A stretch of DNA of 64,000 bases. It comes from Dreissena polymorpha. Taxonomy: Eukaryota; Mollusca; Bivalvia; Myida; Dreissenidae. The stretch spans positions 73,269,187 to 73,333,186 of the forward strand of contig NC_068355.1 in NCBI RefSeq assembly GCF_020536995.1, given 5' to 3'. Below the pieces are notes generated by a model, which ran no database searches, was not told the DNA's origin, and saw only the letters and a list, made by a program, of their open reading frames with translations. Position 1 is the stretch's first letter, and each line of letters starts with the position of its first letter. Positions 11,642 to 22,799 of this stretch are shown here, one piece after another. Made by a program: the position numbers and the translations under genes.

Positions 11642-12160
11642 TTTAAAGGGGCCTTTTCACAGATTTTGGCATTTTTTAACTTATTCATTAAATGCTTTAT
11701 ATCGATAAATGTAAACATTGGATCGTAAAAGCTCCAGTAAAAAATCAAGAATAAAATTAAAAAAAGGAAAAGAACATTGCCTGGACCAGGTTTCGAACCA
11801 GTGACCCCTGGAGTCCTGCCAGAGTCCTGAAGTAAAAACGCTTTAGCCTACTGAGCTATTCCGCCAAGTACACATTCTTGACATATTTTATACCTTATAT
11901 AAGCAATCTTCGTAGTTTCACAAAACTTAACGACAAAAACAGAACTCTCCAAATTATTCAATCGTTTCGCGTTGCAACGCTTTATAATTTTTAGGTTTTA
12001 AAATTGTCAAAAGATGCATATAATGGCTATATTAGACCATGGTAAATGCTCAGTATTACTGTTTCCTCACAAATATCATAACTAAAACGAAAATTTGCGA
12101 ATCTAAAACAACTTTTTACAATTTTGTCAATTTACCAAAGCGTGAAAAGATCCCTTTAAA
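11642..12160. mobile_element. TIR element carrying a tRNA-derived module, copy 1
   Basis: A 519-base element. Left end TTTAAAGGGGCCTTTTCACA is answered at the right by gtgaaaagatccctttaaa, so the ends are inverted repeats. On the minus strand, 11866-11775 contains pol III-like boxes: an A box in tagctcagtaggctaaagcg and a B box in ggtttcgaacc (reverse complement ggttcgaaacc). 53149-53669 is a near-identical second copy, so the family moved fairly recently. The scaffold without this tRNA module recurs at 14820 and 50190 with a different tRNA-like module. Confidence 0.8.
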
Positions 12161-12235
12161 ATACATAAAAATCTATTGTTGACAACTATAATATTATTTA
12201 AGATCATAATTAAGCAAAAGCAAGTCCCCGATTCC

Positions 12236-12335
12236 AAGCTTACCCCGGCCAGTTAAACCGGTAGAGTGCTGATCTCTGACTCACTTTTGGGTTGGTAAGT
12301 TTAAGCCTCAACTCGGGTTCATCTCTTAGAAATAA
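12236..12335 (+). repeat. possible degraded tRNA-derived SINE head
   Basis: Contains gttaaaccggtagagtgctg, similar to a tRNA A-box region, then ggtaagtttaagcc, which may be a decayed B box. There is no cloverleaf with paired ends, so it is not a functional tRNA gene. Confidence 0.35.
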
Positions 12336-13475
12336 TTACACCTTAGGCTACCCTGGCTGTAACCAAAATTGCAGTTGAGGGTCACCGGCATACATGTATC
12401 AAATACATTGTAACTATGTGCTTATGTTAACATTTCCTGAAGATTCAACCACTGAGCAGGATTACTAAGTTAAACCCATTTTATTAATGAAAAAAATAAT
12501 TAAATATACTATCATATGTATTCAAAAAGACAAACCAACTGGTACCTACTAGTACTATCATAAGGAACATCATCCACTAACCATCTATACTTCCAGGTCT
12601 TTTGGCTCTGCTACACCAACAGGAATATGCGTTCGGTTAATGTTTTCAGTGTTAATCATAGGGATTACAATTTATAATATTTCATCCCAACAACAAAATC
12701 TTTACAATGGTAGTATTCATTTTACAGTCCGGTTGTACTTCTATTAGGTTAAAAACTAAATAGTGAATCAGTTTTTGAGATGAGCCTGTACCAAACACAC
12801 ACACAAGCTCCTGCACATACACACACTTTAATGAGCAAATATTTGAACTGTCACAGTTATTACTTGTTGGAATGTCTCAGACTAACCAGCATATACAAGC
12901 AGTCTTCACTTTAGCATTTTTGAACAACTAACGGCAGCCTGAATCTTTATGCTTTAATAGAACAGATTAAAATACCCACAAGCCCGACTATATAATTCTG
13001 GAAACTTTAATAGCCCAAATTTAATACATATCACTAGCCCCGGGCTGTCGGGCTAGGGGTTAGCGTCAAGACTGTAAAAGCAATAACAATTCTTCAAACA
13101 TTGATACTTGTCTTCTTTTGAACAAATCTGCCATGACTGGTAGTTAATTGGGATAGCTTAACACACAACCAATTAAGGATGACTGTGATGCAGGTGAAAG
13201 TTTCACCCATATAGATCTTAAGCCAATTGACATTTGACCAGGGACACTTATTTTAATTCAAAGTAAATGTTTTCTTAGCAGTGTTAATAGTCATGTCAAC
13301 ATATCACATGTTATGTTAAATGATTACATGACAACATTGGATGTGCAGCAACTTAAACCACCATCCATTTTATTATATTTTTGAATGTGTAGGATATTTT
13401 TTAATGTAAGGGTATGAAGTAGACACACATCTGAAGTATCTTTATTTTATTTTTTCAAAGAACATAGTTATGTAA
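12336..13475. other. no recognisable gene
   Basis: AT-rich with a short CA-rich patch near 12796-12826. A short motif at 13036-13060 (agccccgggctgtcgggcta) is a small self-complementary G/C island. Nothing coding is supported. Confidence 0.4.
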
Positions 13476-13604
13476 CTATGGTGATGTATAATATTTATTG
13501 CAAGAGTTCATAAAATTCCAGGTGTAGAAATCTTGAGCTTCATGCAGCATTAGATACTCAGCACAGCATCCCAATTTCTGTTGACACTGTGAAGTGTGAT
13601 ATTC
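13476..13604 (-). CDS. orphan terminal-exon candidate, unrecognised
   Basis: On the minus strand a strong acceptor (CTTTTTTTCAG) is followed by an open frame of 42 residues ending in TAG: EYHTSQCQQKLGCCAEYLML, then HEAQDFYTWNFMNSC. It has no start codon of its own and no partner exon was found at higher coordinates. Cysteine and aromatic content look protein-like, but the frame is short. Either a real last exon of a larger gene or chance. Confidence 0.22.
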   Translation of the reverse strand, partial: EYHTSQCQQKLGCCAEYLMLHEAQDFYTWNFMNSCNKYYTSP

Positions 13605-14335
13605 CTGAAAAAAAGTTTCTAGAAGTTATAACAATAAACCATTCAATAACATTTAAATACAGCAAAGTTATCTGTTTTAAAATAATTGTTCTTTTTAAAG
13701 ACAAGTATTTACCAAATGCCATCAAACTTCTAATTTGCCCAAACTTAACAAATAAGATATTTTTCCATACCCCACCCGCTTTAGATACTAAGCTAATAAA
13801 AAATTACAAAAAAATATCATACCATATAAGTTATATCTGCAAATTATTGGGAAATTATAATTGCTTCAACATAGAACTATATGCAGACGCACTGCAGTAG
13901 ATTATCGAGTACCCCCCCGACCTCACTAAATCCACTCAGAGTTGTCTCCCTTAAAATAATGTCGAAAAGGTCAATAGGATAACATTTGTCTTAATGAGTT
14001 GTCTTTCTTTGACTGTCTATCGACTCGTATGATGTGTTTAGGTTACACTATATAGGCCTAATGTTTTGAAGCGAATTAAGTACTTGCAAATAACTAACAT
14101 TACCTGTAAACCTCGATATACAAGTACACATATGCTGAAACAGCCTATGTAATATTATATAGTCAACATAAATTGCCGCCTTAGAGTCTTTTGATGAATT
14201 TTGCTTTGGCAGACTCTTTCAGATTTATTCTGAACGCGAATTATTTCAGCTAAATATTATCTTACAATAATATACATTTAGCCCCTCGTCTGTCCTTATT
14301 TTTGATATTTTAAATAAAATGGTACTATTAAACAA

Positions 14336-14566
14336 AGGTATCCGGAGAGGCGCCCCTCCGTAGAACTGCCCCCCCCCCCCTGAGAAATGCCCCCTTATTT
14401 TAAAGGGGGCGGAGAGGTGCCCTCCCATCAAATCTTTATGGGCGTAGAACTGCCCCCCCCCCCATAAAATCTTTAGGGGCGGAGAACTGCCCCCCTGTCA
14501 GAATTAAGAAGGCGGAGATCTGCCTCCTCACAATAATTCATTGGGCGGAGAAGTGCCCTCCCGTGT
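14336..14566. repeat. C-rich degenerate tandem repeat
   Basis: Five or six copies of a unit of about 35-60 bases built on 'ggcggagaactgcccccc' (gagaggcgcccctcc, cgtagaactgcccccc, ggcggagaggtgccctcc, and so on), separated by AT-rich spacers such as ataaaatcttta. Frames through it are low complexity. Confidence 0.75.
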
Positions 14567-14819
14567 TAACTTCAATTAACATGAAATGTCGGGCATCATC
14601 ATCACACCTTTTTACCGCAAACAGTTACGCAAACAAAACATAAATGGTTTCCGATGAGAAGTAAAATGCAAATGGTGAGAAATAATTTGCTTATGGCGAG
14701 TACGTACGTAAACAAATCATGCCATGTGAGTATCGCGCGTAGGCTGTTTGTAAGACCCTGGCTGGCTTTTATTAATTAAGGGTTATTTTCATGTTTTAGA
14801 AAATTGATAAAATAAAAAA

Positions 14820-15112
14820 TGTTTTGGAGTCGCAAATTTTCGTTGAAGATATGATAGTTTTGAGAAAACAGTAGTACTGAACATTTATCATGCTCTATAA
14901 TTTCCATTATATGCATCTTTTAACAATTTAAAGATTGGAAAGATTTACTAATTTGGAGAGTTCTGTTGTTGTCGTTATATTGTGTGATATTACTAGAATT
15001 GCTAACATAAAGTATAAAATACATCTCATATTGTATGAGCATGGATGGCCGAGTGGTTTAAGCGATAGACTTACACCAGGGGTCAGTGGTTCGAGCCCTG
15101 ATAAGGATTTCT
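14820..15112 (+). mobile_element. SINE-like element with Ser/Leu-type tRNA module
   Basis: The front (agatatgatagttttgagaa, then tactgaacatttatcatgct) matches the scaffold of the TIR elements at 11642 and 53149 read in reverse. The back holds a tRNA-like module at 15041-15102: gatggccgagtggtttaagc (A box) and ggttcgagccc (B box). A/B-box wording fits a class II tRNA such as Ser or Leu. The outer left TIR is missing, so this copy is truncated. Confidence 0.7.
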
Positions 15113-15410
15113 TTATAATGCCCCCGAAGGAGGGCATATAGTATCGCACTGTCCGTCCGTCTGTCCGTCACACTTGCGTTTAGGTTTCGAAAAATGCGAA
15201 TAACTTCTATTTCGCTTCAAGATGAAACCTTCATATTTGGTATGAATTAGTGTATGGACAAGGTCTTTCCATATGCACATTTTTTTAACTCTTTGACCTT
15301 GACCTTGAACTAAGGGTCCGCGTTTAGGTTTCGAAATCTGCGTTAAGGTTTCGAAAAAAACGTTTTTCGGGGCATATGTCTTCCGATAGAGACAGCTTTT
15401 GTCTCTTTCT
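15113..15410 (+). repeat. dispersed bivalve repeat (GTCCGTCCGTCTGTCC type)
   Basis: Starts with cccccgaaggagggcata and a gtccgtccgtctgtccgtc run, has a 'tgaccttgaccttgaa' section and closes with ggggcatatgtcttccg. 16062-16340 has the same layout (cgaagaagagggggtata, gtcggtccgtctgtcggtcc, ggtcaaggtcaaga, ggggcatatgtctccga). Non-coding; ends match in style, so it may be a non-autonomous element. Confidence 0.65.
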
Positions 15411-16061
15411 TTAATTGTATATAACAGATCAAGCATAATATTCTTCCAATCTTATTCTTATTCCAAACAATAATGGCTTAGCCTTCACACCTAAAATTTT
15501 AAGACAAACATTTAATATTGTTTATTATAAAAATATTATGAGTTAATGATTCGCAACAAAATGATAAATTGTTTAGGAACAATTCATCACCCGTTTTCAT
15601 GAACATTGATTTTTCATATATTTTGTATTCAGTGAATGAATGCGCATAAATGACTGTGTTTTTGATATAGTTCAAACTAATTTTTATAGCAAGGAAATCA
15701 ATAATATAAAAAGTTGGCACGTCGAGAACTTCGAACCCGGGACCTGTAGAAGCAAAAAATAGCTCATTACCACCACATCAAGCAGGCTTTGAAAATTTCT
15801 AGCTAGTTTTAAAACCATGTCAATAATAAACGCTTTTGCGAAATTATGGATGAACGGCGTTACCTGAGCCTAATTGTTTTTTCGATTCCATTTGATTATT
15901 ATTTATAACATGCCATTTGTTTTCCTAACTCATCTGAGCATCGCGATGTGCTGATGTTGACCTATGGTCGCCGTTTGGTCCGTCGTTTTTCATGCGTCGT
16001 CAACATTTACTTTATTAGAACTGTCATAGGGTAAATATTCGCATTAAATCCGGACTATTTA
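15411..16061. other. no recognisable gene
   Basis: AT-rich. A segment near 15720-15770 (acttcgaacccgggacctgt, then atagctcattaccaccac) resembles an inverted tRNA B-box region and may be a decayed SINE; the evidence is slight. Confidence 0.35.
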
Positions 16062-16340
16062 TTATGCCCACCTTCGAAGAAGAGGGGGTATATTGTTTAG
16101 CACATTTCGGTCGGTCTGTCGGTCCGTCTGTCGGTCCGTCCACCATATAGGTTTCCGGATGATAACTCAAGAACGCTTAGGCCTATGACCATGAAACTTC
16201 ATAGGTCATTGATCATGACTGGCAGATCACCCCTATTGATTTTCAGGTCACTAGATCAAAGGTCAAGGTCAAGATTTTTTGTTGTTTTGTTGTTTTTTTT
16301 TTGGGGGGGGGGCATATGTCTCCGACCGGAACACTTGTTT
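16062..16340 (+). repeat. dispersed bivalve repeat (GTCGGTCCGTC / aaacttcataggtcat type)
   Basis: Layout parallels 15113-15410. It contains atgaaacttcataggtcatt, ggtcactagatcaaaggtca and a terminal poly-T/poly-G run before gcatatgtctccgaccgg. Its translation is not a real protein. Confidence 0.7.
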
Positions 16341-16860
16341 ATTTTAACCGCAGGTTTTCAATATAAATTTAAATAGAGTGCACAAGTCAAAGGGAAGCAA
16401 CCTCATGCATGATTTACTAACATTAGCGTTGTCTTTCACTGGCTCTCGATTCACATGCATGCATGAAAATCTCAGAATCAGGTTGACATATTAAATATTT
16501 TTGGGACAATCATATATTTTCTCAGGTAAACTATTTCTTTTATTTCATAACTATTACATTGCATATTATTGTGACATAGTGTCCTAGTTTGTATTTTTCG
16601 CAGTCGTTATAGATTTATTGTGCTTTATTTTACATAAACGACTCGCCATTCCCTAACATTCAAAAACCGTAAAATTACAATAAACAAGTAAAGATATAAA
16701 CATTTTATGTGTTCAAAAATTTCATCCTCGCAGAGCATTAGCCCCGAACAAACTCAAGAGGTCTGGTCAATTAACATTTTGGTTAAGACAAGCGAAATGT
16801 TAAGGCAGTAGTCCAACTGGACATGTGGCTTTAATTTAATTTTGAGTCTTGCAATGTTTT
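16341..16860. other. upstream region of the hydrolase gene, nothing specific
   Basis: AT-rich, no TATA-like or CpG island signature that I can defend. It should contain the promoter of the hydrolase gene if exon 1 is placed correctly at 16861. Confidence 0.35.
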
Positions 16861-18661
16861 ATGTTTCATGGTGTTATTATCTGTTTTGAATGTCGCGCCG
16901 TTTTAAATGTAAGTATGTCTCTACTTTATTTTAAAGACTTACCGTAGCTTGATTGGGTTGTTAAAAACGAAAACGAGCCTAGGGTTAACCCGATTAAATA
17001 CCAACAACTAATGGATGTAATGGCTTTATATCTTTATATTTTTAATTTATATTCGTGACTTCAGGACCTGCTTATCAAGGGTTTGCGGCACTTCAGTAGT
17101 ACCACGACATGCCTCACAAACAAACACACCCACCTCGACCCCAACCTTCACCAGCAACCCCACCAAGGCCATCGACGGAGCCAAAGACCCACCCATCCGG
17201 GTCAACACTCCACCTCTGGCTCTGCAGGCCGCATCCACGTCTCTGTCAACAAGAACGTTACTTTAGCGCACCACGTCCACCATGGGGACGATCAGGTGGG
17301 AGGACCCCGCCCCCTTTTGTTGTTGTTAGGCTGGCTTTTCGCAAAACCCTCCCACTTGAAGAAATTCAGCGACTTCTACACTGAACACGGCTTCGATGTG
17401 ATGACAGTGCGGGTATGTATTGTGTCACATTTTGTATAATTATTTAAGCTTTGTCAAAATGAGGTGTGGCTTTTCGGTTTTCCTTGTTCTTTTTATATAC
17501 GCTTACTATAAAATAGTATAATTGTATATTGTCATTTCAATTTTGGACAAAGCATAACATTTCTGATTCAATTACATTTGAATACATGTTTATACATATC
17601 ATAACATCCGGTGTACTCGTTATTCATTCGGAAAATTGCTAAACATGTGCATCAATTGGTAAGAAGCCCTTTTTCCTAGCTAGATCCAGATAAATGTGAG
17701 TGGACAACACCAGATGTGCTTTCTCTTAGAATATGATTGACTATCTTGATTTCGATTTCTGTCTGAAAGGTCGTAAAATTCTAATAATTCACTTTATCAC
17801 AACTGCCTTTTTTAGGGGGGGGGGGGATATGGACAGCGGAATGGGTCTTTGTAAGTGAACACTTCTATGCTTTCTTAAATTCCAGTATTCATAACACTAT
17901 GATTTCATTTCTTATACTTTGTTCAATTTATGGTATTTAACCCATGGACATTCTATGCGCATCATTTCCCGTTCAAGGTAACTCTCTCCCAGCTTCTCCG
18001 GCCCAAGACCGTACAGAGTCTCATGCAGCACGTCCTTGACCTCTGTTACGAAGGCCAACGTCGGGAGCAGCCGCTGCTGTGCCACGCCCTCTCCGTCGGC
18101 GGATACATGTACGGCGAGCTTCTCACAAGCCTCAATCGCTTCAGCGAGCGCTATCAAGACTTCGACAAGCGGTTGTTCGGGAAGATATTTGATAGTCCGG
18201 TCGACTTTTACGGGATTCCGAACGGCGTTGCTAGGGCGATGACCGGTGACCCGAAGAGGGTGCAGCGTATTGAAAAGATGTTGGAGTGGTATATGGAGAA
18301 ATTCAGACCGGTCACGAAACAGTATATCAATTCGTCGGAAAACGTACACCGGAACGAACTGAAAACACCAGCGCTCTTCCTGTATTCGCAAAACGACCCC
18401 GTCGTAAACCCGGTACACATCGAGGCTTTAGCGCACACATGGCGCGGGCGGGGCATCAGGGCGGCGACCGCCTGTTGGGAGCGCGCCCCGCATGTCACTT
18501 CCTTCAAGATGTACCCGGAGGAGTACAAGAGTCATGTGATCAATTTTATTTGGGGAACCGGACTTCCCGGCCATAGGTTACCGAAAAGTGAGACTGCGTA
18601 CGCTTCTGTGGAGAGCGACAACAATAAGGAACAGCTGGTCATGCAGATGGCATATGCATGA
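16861..18661 (+). CDS. TMEM53/DUF829-like alpha/beta hydrolase
   Basis: Exons: 16861-16908 (tentative; ATG, MFHGVIICFECRAVLN, donor GTAAGT), 17065-17412 and 17978-18661, all joining in phase 0 for about 359 residues. The second exon starts with a His/Pro-rich low-complexity linker, then RPLLLLLGWLFAKPSHLKKF and EHGFDVMTVR, the typical first strand-helix of the TMEM53 family. The third exon carries the nucleophile elbow CHALSVGGYMYGE (Ser about 171), IFDSPVDFYG, SQNDPVV (Asp about 272) and ERAPHVTSF (His about 304), a complete Ser-Asp-His set. TMEM53 proteins are linked to the nuclear envelope/ER; substrate is unknown. The second half is GC-rich and in good reading order, so this copy looks functional. 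The first 48-base exon is the least certain part; the second exon might connect to a different first exon. A broken paralogue lies at 24672-26385. Confidence 0.85.
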
Positions 18662-19742
18662 GAAAGAAGAAACCGGCTTTAGTCCTAGTTTTTCAAAGTT
18701 GTGTAAAACAACAGACCAACTGTTTGATACTTTGATTCTCATTCATTGATATACATGTACATGTATTGTGCTTGTTGTTATTATTTGTATTTGTTTGGAT
18801 ATCAATTACGTCATGTACTTGGGTTTAATGGAATACTGTTGAAAATGCTTGAAGAGAGTCACCTTTATGAACGTTCGGTTCAGACATTTAATTAAGCAAA
18901 CCATGGCTTCAACTATGTACATTTAAATTGCATGATAATTTTACTTGTGTAGTTTTTAGTTTGTGTGCACAGTATTTAACGGGTTTAAATATGGAACGGT
19001 ATGTTGGTAAAAATAGCATCCTTCTTTATGACTGTTTCATGATTCTTGATGGTACTTTCAATATGTATGGAGACACCTTTTCATTCTTTATGACAAATTG
19101 TGCCTGATGACAAATGTCATTTTACATTCGGCTTAATGGTATCATTCATTTGTACAAATGCAACATTCTTGTTCGTAAATTGCATGCTAGGTATTTGCAT
19201 GTTGGTTTGTGCAGGAAAGACTTCTGCATTGTGCAATATGTGCATAGTGGACACGATGCGTTGAACAAATTTACGCGATATTCAGTACCGAAGTGGTGTT
19301 GATTGGCACACGTAAGCTTTGCTTACACATACAATTAAAATAGCAGCGTGTTGTTGATATTGTCCACATATTATTTAATGTGTACTAATTGTTGTTTATA
19401 CCTCCATAATGATTAAGAAACGAAATACAAGCACATATTAACAACGATCTTTAAACTTTTACATGAACATAATTAAAAGTATGGAATACATATCTAATAT
19501 ATACGCTAGAATAAGTATGCACAAAACTAATCCGTTACATGGCTAATATCTACGGTAGTTCATAATAACTGCAGATTTTTCAGTTTTCAAACCAGCCATG
19601 CGTTGATCAATTTAAACTTTCAGATACATTGGGGCCAACAAACTATGACGAGAGGCGGTTCGCATCCAAGTCATGTGGATGGTGCGTCATCTGTTCTGTG
19701 AAAACACTACCTGGTCTTCTGACATCCGCTCGCGATTATAAG
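18662..19742. other. 3' flank of hydrolase gene, no other feature
   Basis: Presumed 3' UTR and intergenic DNA. No strong AATAAA near the stop. The short open frames (for example 19114-19302) have no support. Confidence 0.4.
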
Positions 19743-19999
19743 TGTCTTGTTCTGATAAAACTGGGCATAATACATGTGCGTAAAGTGTCGTCCCAGATTA
19801 GCCTGTGCAGTCCGCACAGGCTAATCAGGGACGACACTTTCCGCCTAAACTTGATTTTTGGTAAGTAGGACTTCCTTGAAACTAAAAATACCATTAAAGC
19901 GGAAAGTGTCGTCCCTGATTAGCCTGTGCGGACTGCACAGGCTAATCTGGGACGACACTTTACGCACATGAATTAAGCCCAGTTTTCTCAGAACGAGAC
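19743..19999. mobile_element. hairpin MITE, well-preserved copy
   Basis: 257 bases with about 100-base terminal inverted repeats: GTCTTGTTCTGATAAAACTG at the left answered by cagttttctcagaacgagac at the right. Within each arm, cagattagcctgtgcagtcc and gcacaggctaatcagggacg form an additional palindrome. The single-stranded form would fold into a near-perfect hairpin. No coding capacity. Confidence 0.9.
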
Positions 20000-21260
20000 A
20001 TTTTGATTGGGAGGAGGATCAATGTCATTTGCCTTGCTACTTTTCGATGCGTTCGTATTAATTTGCGTATTTCCGTTATACAATTGGTTTTTAACAATTC
20101 TTCATCTGTGATTGCAACGGATTAGCCAATTATTATGTGTAAAATATGCAGCTCCTTGTTAACGTTAAGATGTTGACTGATGGAACCACCGGCTACGTAA
20201 AGGTGATACAACCCTGTATTTTTGTATTTTCTTTCCATATACTCCCAGTTCTCACGGAAACTTAATCGACACAAAAAGGCGATGCATACGGTATGAAGGA
20301 ATAATTCTCCGTTGGATTGGGTTTGACACAGTGTTGGGTTGCTTCTTAAATACAAGGGAATGGCGTTCGACAGAATAACACGGAGTAATTAGAATTCTGA
20401 AATTGATATTGACTTCGGATGGCAAAGTACAATTGAAAAAAATGGCCTTTGTTTGGAGTCGCATGCAAACTCTGTGAGAAACGAACACATTTGTGGTATG
20501 CAACAAACGGTGATATTTTGCATTGAACAAATTTCTTACGTACGTGACCTATTCAGTTTACAAACTTATACTTGAGGCAGACATGTTGACTGGAAAACTG
20601 CGGGTGTAAGCCAATCTACAAAATACCGGATTTGTCAGTGTTTATACCAATCATTAATGTTGCAAAAAATGTATAATAATGTTTAATATATATATAAAAA
20701 ATCTGACACTTCTCGTACTTAAAATGTTAAAATTTCCATAAAAAAAACAACGACAGCCAAGCACCACGGAAAGCCATCATGTAGTTTACAAGAAATGGGT
20801 CCTTTGTAAGTTCCTTTACACGGCCGTTAATCCCGCTGTTAATCCCGCGCACCACATCTTTTTTGAGATGCAATCATAAAAGAGCAAAATTTAATGCACC
20901 TTCCGACGTTGCGCTCAGGCCTGGATGTTTTAAAATGTCATGGATAATTTTACAGGGTGGTTAGGTTTTATATGCTTTTACAACATAGTTCGCATTATTT
21001 TTAAAATCGGTTGATGTAGTGCGATTCAGCTAATATGTGTTCATTCGAAATGTACAGGAACATACATTTTCAACCCACTTAAAACGTGATAACCTTTATA
21101 AGTTGTGGCATGGTGGAGTTTTAAAAAGCATTTCGCTGATTTTTTCCTGTGTTACGAAAACATGTCCAAATCGCTTACGGTACCAAACGATTTCGTACAA
21201 CATACATTAGATGCTGCATGCACAAACATATTGGACGTAGTAGATAATTTTGCATTTTTC
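20000..21260. other. no recognisable gene
   Basis: AT-rich. Open frames at 20122-20530 on the minus strand overlap each other in different frames and have no domain or splice support. Confidence 0.4.
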
Positions 21261-22040
21261 CAAAAGAGATGGAGCCATTGTTAGGAGATGGCGCTAATGA
21301 TAGAAGGTGGCGCGAATGCAGGATGTATCGATTAACAGTCGTATCGCAATGACATTATCAAATGACGTACATTTGATAGATAATGGCATTTGTTATATAT
21401 ACTATATTTTTCAACGTACATACGAAGGCCCAAATCTTTACAGAGCATAAACACATTCTATAATAAATAAGATGTATTTTTAATATATAAGTGATCAACT
21501 CAATTAAGAAGTCACCAACATGAATAAAACATAATTGTACGATATATTCCCAAATTTGTAGTACCCAAATAAAACCAGTAACTTAATGTTCAAAATTATC
21601 ATAATATTTCATCGACAGCAATATTTGTATACAGTATGATAATTCACGAAATAAATATAATATAATTCTTCTTCGTCTTTGTTTCCCTTAATACAAATGC
21701 TTAATTTACTAAAAAGCCACGTGCAACGAATCTTTTTAAGACCCATAAAATTATGTTTTTTTTCCCACTATCAACTCGAAAAAAATGAAGATAGCTCGGT
21801 TTTTGTCCATAAACTTTGTTGTATATATCTTATAAAGATATACATTCTGAAATGTTCTTATCTTATTAAGAAGAACGTTTAAATCCATCAAGACTCAAAT
21901 GTGCTGAAGAAGTCATCTAACAAAAATTAATGTAAGTCCTTTTGACATAATAAAAACCATAACACAAAGTATTTCGCTTTAAAATAGGAAACTGTGCATT
22001 GGCGCCACCTCCTAATCTGAGCGCCACCTCCTTGCTAGGG
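21261..22040. repeat. scattered GGAGGTGGCGC-type short motif
   Basis: Plus-strand copies include gagatggcgctaatga and gaaggtggcgcgaatgc (21285-21320); minus-strand copies at 21991-22035 read aggaggtggcgctcag and aggaggtggcgccaat; another plus copy is at 22726 (gaggtggcgcgcg). Orientation flips across about 0.7 kb of AT-rich DNA, so these could be the ends of a decayed inverted-repeat element. Confidence 0.4.
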
Positions 22041-22333
22041 CCCAATCTCTTTTTGAAATATGCAAATTTATATATTAGATCGGCTAGAAGCCGATGTTTT
22101 TGTGCACGCATTTATAACTTGCACAGGGTCAACGCAATCGTTTTATGTAATTAGCGATTTAATTGGCAGAGAATTTGCTCGTCACACAGGTAAATATCAT
22201 CGATTTGCTTTTACGAATTCTACCATGCCACAACTTAGAACATGTAAAAAGGTCCTCACGTTTCCAAATGGGTTGTGATGTTACAATCACCACTCCTTTG
22301 GAAACATGTTTCTGTAGATCTTTGGATGAACTT

Positions 22334-22470
22334 ACAATAATAATAATAATAACTTTATTTCATGAAGAATTCACATTAAGAAATAATTTCTTTTTTACCA
22401 TGTGGTCTTCAGTAACAAAGCACAAGTATACAGTACATATTGAAACATGCATACGAACATACAACAGAAA
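22334..22470 (-). mobile_element. possible 3' tail of a non-LTR retrotransposon or retrocopy
   Basis: Read on the minus strand, a transcript-like end (ttctt..gaaataaagtt) is followed by (att)n-type repeats. AATAAA directly before a short simple repeat is typical of CR1/L2-like LINE tails. No reverse-transcriptase coding is present, so it is a fragment at most. Confidence 0.35.
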
Positions 22471-22799
22471 AAAGAAAATTAACTATACAGTTAAATGTTT
22501 TATCCCACTTTAACAGCGAATTCGGTTGATTAAGTCCCGTTGATTAAATATCATCTATAATCAACGGCAGGAAATGACGTCAATATTTCGACGAAATGAC
22601 GTCATAAATCCATCGAAATTATCCAGTAATCAGCATGTACAATTATTCGTTAAATTTTAAAACATCCGAGCCTGAGCGCCGACTCGGAAGTAGCATTGGT
22701 TCATTTATTAATGCATCTCAAAAAGAGGTGGCGCGCGTGATGAACGGCCGTGCTTTACATTCACTTGACGTTAATGCTAACACTGGGGTGATACTTCTT

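Noticed and set aside
11775-11866. A tRNA gene on the minus strand
   Set aside because: Same reasoning: repeated with its flanks at 53285-53375 inside a TIR element.
15041-15102. A tRNA gene (Ser/Leu type)
   Set aside because: A and B boxes are present, but the acceptor stem does not pair and the segment is joined to a repeated body; it is a SINE module.
14928-15436. Overlapping open frames on both strands
   Set aside because: They lie in a SINE-like element and a GTCCGTCC-type repeat and read the repeat in arbitrary frames.
17912-18528. Long minus-strand frames opposite the hydrolase exon
   Set aside because: Antisense shadows of a GC-rich coding exon with clear family motifs on the plus strand.
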